Source of the DNA: Neodontobutis hainanensis
Lineage: Eukaryota; Chordata; Actinopteri; Gobiiformes; Odontobutidae
DNA: 64,000 nucleotides
Reading direction: 5' to 3'
Assembly: GCA_024349245.1 (NCBI GenBank)
Contig: JALDNG010000048.1
Coordinates: 7,788,501-7,852,500, forward strand
Shown here: positions 51,201 through 61,557 of the stretch, piece after piece
How positions within the stretch are numbered: position 1 is the first letter of the stretch
Layout: every line of letters begins with the position of its first letter
Program-made: the position numbers and the translations under genes
The notes under the pieces: model-generated
What the model saw: only the letters and a program-made list of their open reading frames with translations
Told to the model about the DNA's origin: nothing
Database searches by the model: none

Positions 51201-54200
51201 GAGAGAATTATATGGTTACCTAGAACAGTCAAGTTAGCGAAACACTCCACACTCCCAGCATCATTTCTGAGTTGGCAGGTGTATTTGCCGGCCGTGGTTG
51301 CATCGGCCTTAAAGATTCTAAGAGCGACCTTGTGGTTTTCAAAGGTGATTTTCCGGTTGTCACTGTCCCTGAGAATGTGATCCTTGTCCTGAACCCAAGA
51401 CACAGTAATAGGTTCTGAGCCTTTAACAGTGGCCACTAGGGTCACCTCCTCTCCCAGAATAACTGTCATGTTTGACAGTCTCTTCACAAATGATGGTGGC
51501 TCTGAAGAGAGGAAAACAGTGCAAAAGGCACAGTCAGCAGGGGGACAAATAATTTAAAAGCTATTTTTATTGATCTGATTTTGCACCAGTTTCTACTGAC
51601 CTCTGAGTTCAACTGATGTCTGGCAGGTGTCACTTCCTACACTGTTTGACGCTTTGCACTCGTAATCACCGGCATCAGACGACTCTATTCCAATCACATG
51701 CAAGGTAGCCGAGCTGCCCTCGCTCACCATCTTATACTTCCTGCTCTCCATCAGAGGCTTTTTGTCTTTGAACCAGGTGATTTCAAACGGAGCTGTACCG
51801 CTCATCTCGCAGTACAGACTCACGTCCTTACCCTTTAGACCCTCAACGGGATGGGGCACTGTCACAAAACGTGGGGGCTCTACAGAAAGATTACCAAACT
51901 GTTAAAAAGGCATATACCCGAGAGGGGAAAATATATATCTGATATCTTAAAGCTGACACCCGTAACTTAGTATTCACTGGGCAAAAAAAGAAATATAAAT
52001 CTTCCTGTATCATCACCAAAGACAAATTAACATTACTTTTGGTGAATTTTAGTGGAGGATTAGTACTTATACCTTAAAATATGTTGTAATTAAATTGATA
52101 AGAAACAGGTAAGAATGAAAAGTTGTATGGGGAGACTATGGAAATAAGTGCCTCTTTTATGAAATATTAATTTCACTGTTTGAAACAGCAGTGTTAGAAT
52201 AGTCCTGTATACAGAAGGGGGCGCAGATCCCTCTCTGTGCAGCTGGACTGTCTGCAGTGCAGCAATCTTTGTTTACATAAAGAGATTATCCAAGCCTCCA
52301 GATTTGAAGGAAAGCATATTTAAGTATATTTTGTATTTATATTGTGTACTGACCTATTTTTTTATTATATGCCTAGTGTAGTAGAGTGTGTCACTCGAAT
52401 TTTCTCACGATACATCATTGTCCCGATGACAGGAATGTTACATTGGAGGTTTGTGTCCAGCTGATTGGACTGTGTCAGTAAGACACACATGATTCTACTG
52501 ATGTCAAAGAACCATTAAAATTATAAGAATATACAATTTTGGTCTAAATGTTACGCATCTATTAAATATAAGAAGCAAAGATGAAATAGTTATGTATTTA
52601 TATAATTTAGGGTGAGAGATTGTCATTATTATTGGTATGTGATTTATTTATTTATTTTTTTTAAAATCAAACCTAAAAATTTTTGTTTTATATATAGGGC
52701 AATTAGTAAGTTGGAAACTTTTATGTTAAAATATCTATTGTAATATCTTTGTTTCACATTTTAAAACCGTCTCATTTTACCAATAAGTTTACCTAATTGA
52801 TGCTACTCAGCTAGAAAGTACCAAGTATGAAGAAATAGTATATAGATAAATTGGAAGTTCTGAGCCCAGACAATCCTCCCAAGTGTCTACAACAGTTACC
52901 GATGCCAGCTTTCTGTCCCTATACAACTATCTAGCCAGTGCATCAGAGGGTCAGATCATAAGCGATATTAAGTGAGGCTGACCTTTAACGGTTAGAGTGG
53001 TGCTGCAGCTCACACTGCCAGCATCATTCTGAGCTTCACAGGTGTACACTCCATCATCATCAAAACTGGTAGTGAGCAGCTCGAGGACTGCCACAGAGTC
53101 AACAAATGAGGTCCGGTAGTTGCCCCCATCTGTGACCTTGGAGTCGTGTTTGTACCATGTCACTTTGAGAGGAGCTGTGCCACTGACTTTGCACTCCAGG
53201 CGGAGCGACTCGCCCTGCTTCACAAACTTATTGGCAGGGAGTTTTAGCACAAACTCAGGTGGTTCTGGAAAGCCAAAATACAGACATATTAGCAACAGGA
53301 AGCAAGAAAAGACAAGTAAGACACAGCTTTGTTGTTAGGAGTGGATGAGGTAAGCTGCACAGATGAAATGACAACGTGTTAACAGCAAAGACAAGATGGC
53401 AATGAAATCTGACATGAATGCAAACACTATTCTAGCAAGAAACACTGAAATGAACAGTATTGACCAGCAATGCAGATGTGAAATAGAAAATGTTTTATGA
53501 AGATGCTAATCAAACCTTTGACAGTCAAGTCTGCACTAGAGCGTGCAGTGCCAGCATCGTTGCTGACTTGGCAAGAGTAAACTCCACTCTGGAAAACCCC
53601 CACTTTATAGAGCTCTAAGAAACAAGACAGGCCCTCGAGCCCAGTGAAACAAGTGGGTCCAGTCATGAGCTCTTTGTCGTCTTTGAACCATTTCATCGTA
53701 AATGGGGGAGTTCCTTTGAAAATGCCTTTGAAGCGCACTGTAGCATTAGGCAGAGCTGCTTGGGATTCAGGTGGAGTTACAAAACTTGGAGGCTCTGAAG
53801 ACAAGACGAAGGGAGTTAAAGATACTCACCTTTTACTTAGAACATTACAATAAATGACCAATTCTGACCTTTGGCCATGAGGTTCCCACTACACTGACAA
53901 CTTCCTGCAGCGTTGGTCAGTTTGCAGGTGTAGGATCCTGCATCAGCTTTCTCTAGCTGCTCAATTTCAACAGACACAGAATTGTCCTGCTGAATCAGTT
54001 TATGTTTGACATCGCTCAAGATTTTGCTTCCATCTTTTTGCCATTCCACTGAAATGGGCAGTGAGCCAGATATCTTGCAACAAATCTGTACAAAGGAGCC
54101 CAATATCTCTTGCATGTCTACAAGAGGTTTGATAAAACTTGGCGGAATTACTTGTTCTGTTACCAAAGAATTGAGAAATATGTCAGAATATGAAGTGAGG

Positions 54201-57200
54201 TCAGGTTACAATTTATGGATGTTCTGATTTACACCAACCGAGAACAACCACTTTGATTTTGCAGGTGCAGCTGCTGATGTGGTTTGCTACTTCAAAGACA
54301 TATTCTCCTTCGTCCTCTTTCTGGGCAGACTGTATTTTGAGGCTGCTAATGTTGTTCTCAAAACTGAGCTTGTGCTGTCTGATGGACTGAAGCACCCTTC
54401 CATCTTTAATCCATTTCACTTTGAGTTCAGGAGAACCTGTCACCTTACAGTCAAGACTCACTGGATCTCCCACTGTCACCTTTATCACCTCGGGTTTCTC
54501 TATGATGTTAGGAGGTTCTACAAAGCAAAATCAAACATCATGTATGGAAGATTCAACAAAGGACTACAATTTCAAAATAAGGGACCTTTGAGATCTGAAA
54601 CAAATAACTGATTTGCTTGGATATACCTTGCACAGTAAGGACTGCAAAGCACTTTTCCTGCCCAGCTTCATTCACCACCTGGCAGGTGTATTTCCCACTG
54701 TGGCTCGCTTCACAAGCAGGAATTCTCAGAGTGGCCACATTTTTCTCAAATGTTCTCTCAATCTTTGGATCCTCCAAAATCCAGTTCTCATCTTTTTGCC
54801 ATTGCACAGAGAGAGTGGGAGAACCAGCTACGACACACTGAAACTCAGCCTTTTTACCCAGTACAGTGGCCGTGTTCTCAATTCCTTTGGTAAATGTTGG
54901 TGGCTCTATTGGTAACGCACCACAAATTAATAAAGAGAGCCAAAGAGTTGTATAACTTCAACACACTCCGATCTGACACTAACCTTTAAGATTAAGTGTA
55001 GTCTTACAAGTGCAGCTTCCAACCTCATTAGAAACAGTACATTGGTATTCACCAATATCTACAGAATCACATTTGTGCACTTCTAGACCCACAGTGCCAT
55101 TCGTTTGGGAGAAGCCATGTTTTGCACTAGGTTTGATCTCCTTTGCATCTTTGTGCCATATGATCTCAAACGGAGGGGTCCCAGCTACATGGCACCCAAA
55201 ACCTGCACTGGACCCTTTCACAACATCAGCTGGATGTAGCTCTTTAATAAAACTGGGTGGTTCTAAGATAAGAAAAACATTATGTTATCTTCACATCAGC
55301 AGAAGTAAACTGTTACTCTATTTAAAAAAACTAACTAAAAATAAGTTTTTGGGCCACATTTGAATATGCTTTCCTTTGAAAACTCTATGCCATGACTAAC
55401 CTTTGACCCTGAGCTCCATGCTGCAGCTCTCGCTGCCAGCCTCATTGCGAGCCTCACAGTAGTAGACCCCGCTGTCTTTAGTGTCAGTGCCACAAATGTC
55501 CAGTGTGGCAACAGAGTTAATAAAGGCAATCTTGTACCTATCACTGGGGCTAATCTCAGAGCCCTCTCTGAACCAGCAGATGTCTATTTCAGGTGTGCCC
55601 GTAACCTGACACTCAAACTGTTTATTCTGACCAGGACGGACCACAGACAAACGGGCCGGGGTCCGAGTGAACTTAGGAGGCTCTAAAAGAAAAAATACAA
55701 CTATAAGCATCAATAAACTCTCAAAAACAACCTAAAAAATAAATGTCTAAAGATTCTAATTTATGGATGGAGAATTATGTAATGAATATTTTTATTTAAA
55801 GATTGTTGACCTTTGACAAATAGCATTGACTGGCAGGAAGTAGAGCCCACGTCATTCTGAACTTCACAGATATATTCTCCAGAGTCTGTTGTTTTGGCAA
55901 AGAACAGCTCTAGGGAGCTAGAGGTGTTGTCTTTGACAACAGAGCAGTCTCCAGTGGGCACAATCTCCTTCCTATTTTTAAACCACTTAATGGTAAGAGG
56001 TGGTGTGCCAGAGACCAGGATGTTAAATTGAACTTTTGACCCCGGCAAAACATTCATATATTCAGGCTTTTCAAGAATGCACGGTGGTTCTGTAAAAAAA
56101 TAGATGAATTTGCAAAATATCCTTTTGAAAGTAAGATTGTCATTAATAAATATAGAGAAAAAACACACTCTAACCTTTAACAAACAAGGTCCCAGAACAC
56201 TGAACAGTTCCAGCCTTGTTTTTAGCAATGCATGTGTAACTGCCACTGTTTTTAGTGTCAAGGTCTGAGATTTCCAGTAAGGTCACATTCTCAAAGAATG
56301 TGCATTTATGTTTCTCATCTGTCTGTATTTCAGTTTCATCTTTGTACCACTGTATAGTTATTGGCAGGGACCCCGAGACAAGGCATTCCAGATGAGCAAA
56401 AGATCCTTTAATACCCTCAATCTGTTTCAGTTTTCTTGTAAAAGATGGTGGAATAATTTGATCTAACATAAAATACATAGAAGGTTAAGTACTGTTTAAA
56501 GTAGCAGGACAGAAATTTCAAGTCAGTGAAGGCAGACTGACCTAAAATTGTCAGTGTAGCCTCACAACAACTGTGACCAGCATCATTTGACACTTCAAAT
56601 GTATATTCGCCACCATCACTCTTTTCAGTTTTCATAATTTTAAGAACAGAGCTGGTGTCAGTGCTCTGTACTTTATATCTTGCGCCTGAGCTCAGCTCCT
56701 TGCCAGACTTTAGCCATCCAGCCTTTAGCGGTTTTGTGCCTGAGAACCTGGCCTCAAGTGTGGCCGGATCTCCTTGAGTCACACTGATTGACTTGGCTTC
56801 CTCTGTTATCTTTGCAGGCTCTAAGATTAAAGCACAGCAGAAAAATCAAGTTTTAAACTGGAAATAAACCAATCAAAAGGAGATGCATAAAATCTAACAA
56901 ACCTTTGACAGTCAACACAGCAGAACATGTTTGGCTCCCAGCCTGATTCTGTGCTTGACAAGAGTATTTGCCTCCATCTTTGCTACTGAGGTTGGTGATG
57001 TACAGTACAGCAACCTTGTTTTCAAATGTAATCTGAATGTTTTCAGCCTCTTGCAGCTCATGGTTATCTTTGAGCCAGGTCACCAAAATGGGCTCAGAGC
57101 CCTTCAAAGTGCACTGAAGAGAGACCTTGCTAGCCACCAACGAACTGAGGTTCTCCAGTTTGTGGACAAAGGATGGTGGTTCTACAATAAGAAATTAATA

Positions 57201-60200
57201 TTGGATAGAATTCACCAAAAAATTGCTTTGTACATCCAATCTCACTTACACCATCTTAACTTAAAAGACAATTTTGAGCCTAGAGTTTATAGACCAACCT
57301 TTAAGTGTTACTTGACAATCACATGAAGCTCTGCCCACTTCATTCTCTACGTAACACTGGTAAGAACCGGCATCTCCTGCTTCAACAGCAAGCACTTGCA
57401 GAGCTACCATGCTGTCTTTCACTGTGATCCTGTGTCTCTTGTCATTCCTAATTGGCTTTGTGTTCTTATAAAAGCACACAGTGAAAGGGGCTGAACCAGA
57501 AACTTGACCTTCTAGCATCATCTCAAAGCCTTTTACTACATCTTTGGGCTCCAAACTACGAATGAAAGTTGGTGGCTCTACAAGAGGGAAAGTAAAACTG
57601 TTACAATTCACTTTAAATTCTAAATTGAATAAGTAGCTCCGGTTACATGGACCTTAATACAATAAAAACTGGTTTAATTAATTTGATTTACATAAAATGT
57701 CCAAATGCAGCTATATTAATAAACTAAAATGCAACAATATATGACATTTATGGTTATAAAGTTAAGGTCCAGTAATAGGCTGCTACTGAAATCCAAAGAC
57801 GGTAGATGACATTTCCAGCAGCTTTAGCTGTTAAATTAAACTGACCTTTAACTGTGACTGTGCTGCTAGTGCGATCACTACCAGCCTCATTGGTTGCCAC
57901 GCACACATATTCCCCACTATCTTCCACTTTACAGTCAACGATTTGCAGAGAGGCCACTAAGTCATTTAGTGCAATTGCATATTGAGGACCAGAGTTGATC
58001 TCCATCTCATTCTTGAACCATTTAAAATCAATGACAGGGCTGCCTGTTGCTTTGCATTCAAGCTTAATTGAGTTTCCACTGGTAATAAGTTTGGTTGCCT
58101 CTAGTTTTCTCACAAACACAGGCGGCTCTGAGAGAAGAGGTTAAAATTGATGATGGGACAGAAGACATCAAGTTAGTATCTCATGATACAAGAATGATGA
58201 GACATTTCATTTCATGCAGATTTCACATCGCAAACACCTTTTACAAAAAGGACTGTGGTGCAGTCCACTTTTCCGGCATCGTTGGAGACTTGGCATGTGT
58301 ATTTAGCCGAGTCATTTGTTTTTACAGACGAAAGCTCCAAAGAAGAAGAGGAGGCATCTTTCTTTATGAAATAATTGCCTCCAGTTGTAATTTCCTTTTC
58401 GTCTCTGAACCACTTCACAGCCAATGGAGTTGTTCCAGTGAAAGCCGCTTTGAATGAAACTGTGCTTCCTGGTATAACATCCTGGTTTTCTGGTTTCACA
58501 GTAAAAACTGGAGGTTCTGGTGGCCATTAAGAAAACAACATTTGTATTTAAAGTAAGAACTGAAGCAGCAGTGAAGTAAAGCAAACATTAGGCAAGCATT
58601 TATAACCTTTGACATAAAGTGTGCCACTGGTTTCTTTGAAGCCAGCTGAATTTTTGGCTTTGCATTGATATACTCCAGAGTCAGACTTTTCCAAGCGAAT
58701 AATTCTTAGTGTAGCTGTGCTTTCCACAAATTCAGGCTGAAATTTGGCTCCAGGCACAATTTCCTTGTCATCTTTGAACCAAGAAATAGTCATGGGCTGG
58801 GACCCAGACACTTTGCAATCCATGGTAATATCATTACCAATGTTTCCATCAACTCTTTTAAGAGACTTGGTAAAAGTTGGAGGCATTATTCGATCTGGTT
58901 GTTGAGGAAAGAAACATGAAAATGTATTATGCAATAACCACACCAACAAAAATAAGAGTGCTTGTGTGTTATCTTAAAAGTAAAGATTTTACACCTTGTC
59001 CCTTTGATTAAAAAAAAGAATTAACGTGGCATAAGTTCCTATAGGCAGATCATAAAATGCAAATAGTGCACAAATTATCTTATAATATAATATCTTCAAA
59101 AATATTCATACTACAAATCCTCCAGAAATTATTACACATACATTACTTTATAAAAGTAAAATTAATCCAATTCCTGTTTAAATAAACTTGTGGTTAATTT
59201 AAAAGGGACCAAGTGTTAAATCCTAAGTAACAAAAAAGTGCTAACCTAAGACTGTGACTGAGCATGTGCACTGATCTTTCCCAACTTTATTAGAGACCTC
59301 CATCTTGTATTCGGAGGTGTCTCCTTTGTCTGCTGTAAGAATCTTCATGGTGGCAACATTATCCTTAAGAGTCATCTTATATTTACGGCCACTTATAATC
59401 TCTTTGGCATCTCTGAACCATTTCACTTTGAGCTCTGGGCTTCCTGAAATTGTGCACTCCAATGTGGCTGAATCTCCTGCTGTTACACTGATGGATTCTG
59501 CAGGTTCTATTATTCTAGCAGGTTCTGGGACAAAAACATCCATAAAGATTTAAAGAAGAATTACAAGAGCTAAAATCTCAATACATACTGTATATTTACA
59601 GGAAAGACTTGCTGACCTTGCACTGTCAAGGTGGCTTCACACTTAGTTTGTCCAGCTTCGTTTTCAGCTTGGCATAAGTACTTGCCACCATGGCTAATCG
59701 CTACTGTTGTTATGGACAGGCTTGCAACATTGTTCTCAAACATCATCTTTATATTTGGGTCATCATCTCTGAGTATTTCTGAGTCTTTCATCCATTTAAC
59801 TGTAATGGGAGTGGAGCCCTTAACAGTTGTCTGTAGTTTAACTGTATTTCCCAACACTGCTGTTGCACTTTCAACCCGCTTTGAAAAAGTTGGAGGCTCT
59901 ACAAAAAAATTTAGGAAAATAAATAACTTTATAATCTACATACCTATTCTCAGCCTATGTTATATTACATGTCATGCTTTCTGCTTTACTAACCTTTTAG
60001 TTTTGCTACTGCCTTAGTTGTGACTTTACCAACATCATTAGAAATAACACACTGGTAATCTCCAACATCTGTACTTTCAAAGGTCTGAATCTCCAACCTG
60101 GACAAGGAATCTTCTGAAATAATTGTATATTTCTGATCACTAGAAATGGCTTTCTTGTTTTTTAACCAGCTGATCTCAAAGGGAGCTGTTCCTGTGATTT

Positions 60201-61478
60201 CACATTGCATCTGAGCAGCAGCTCCCTTCACTGTCTCTATTGTCTGCAATTCCTTTCTAATGGATGGTGGCTCTGTGTAACAAGAAAGACTCGATATTAT
60301 AGCTTACATTAGAAGTTAGTTTTTTGAATTTAAGTGAGTTGAATTGACAAAGTCTTGACAAACCTTTAACAGCTATAAGAGTGCTGCAGCTCTCGCTACC
60401 AGCGTTATTTGACACTTCACAAGTGTAACTTCCACTGTCAGTAACCATAAGATTAACAAACTCAAGAGTAGCAACTCCACCCTTGAAAGAGATTTTGTAT
60501 TTTTCCCCGTCGCTAAGTTCTCTCTCATTCCAAAACCAGTGGATGTGAAGCTCTGGCGATCCTTTCAAAGTGCACTGTAGGCGTGCAGCAATACCTTTTT
60601 TCCATATGAGCTTTGGTTCCATTTTCTTAACAAATGTTGGAGGCTCTGAAAGGGGTGTTTTAAGATGTTTACCAATACATTACAATAAGACATGACAGAA
60701 CAGCACATCAACAAAAGGCACATAAGAGCAAAGAGATAGCAGTGCAACAGGTTAGCATCAGCTTGCATTTGGCTAAAAACTTATTGTCAGCAAGTCTACC
60801 ATCCTACTTCAAGAAACTTGTCAAACCTAAAGGGAAGATCACCTTTAAGATCTTACCTTGAACTGTTACCACAGCCTCACAGGAGGAGCTGCCAGCCTCA
60901 TTGGCGGCTGTGCACACATACATCCCAGAGTCCTTAATTTTAGACTTGGGTATCTCAAGAAGAGCCACCTTGTCATCAAAGGATAGCTTACAGTCCATGC
61001 TTTGGTGGACCTTCTTGCTATCCCTTGTCCAGGTGACAGTGACACCAGTGTCCTCATCGACCTGGCACTCCAGCCTTAGAGAGTCATTGACAGCGACCGA
61101 AGTTTTTTCAATAGATTTAACAAAGCTGGGCTTGTTGATAACCTTGAGTTCTGTGGTAAAGGTTGCAGTGCCAACACTGTTGGAGGCCTTGCAAAGGTAC
61201 ACTCCTTGGTCAGTCAGTTCAAGACTTTTAATAAGAAGGGAATACTTGTTTTTTTCAAATTTCATAACATAGTTCCCTTCAGAAGAAATGGCTATGTTGT
61301 CCTTGTGCCAGACAACCTCCATGGGGACGGTCCCAGTGAGGGAGCACTGGAACAATGCTTGTTTTCCCACGTACAAAGTCATTGGGTCTGGTTTTGATAC
61401 AAATACCGGAGGATACATTTCTATGAAGAGCAGGTAAAACATAATATTGAATCAGTCATGGTCCAAAAACACCTATAT

Positions 61479-61557
<79 letters not shown>

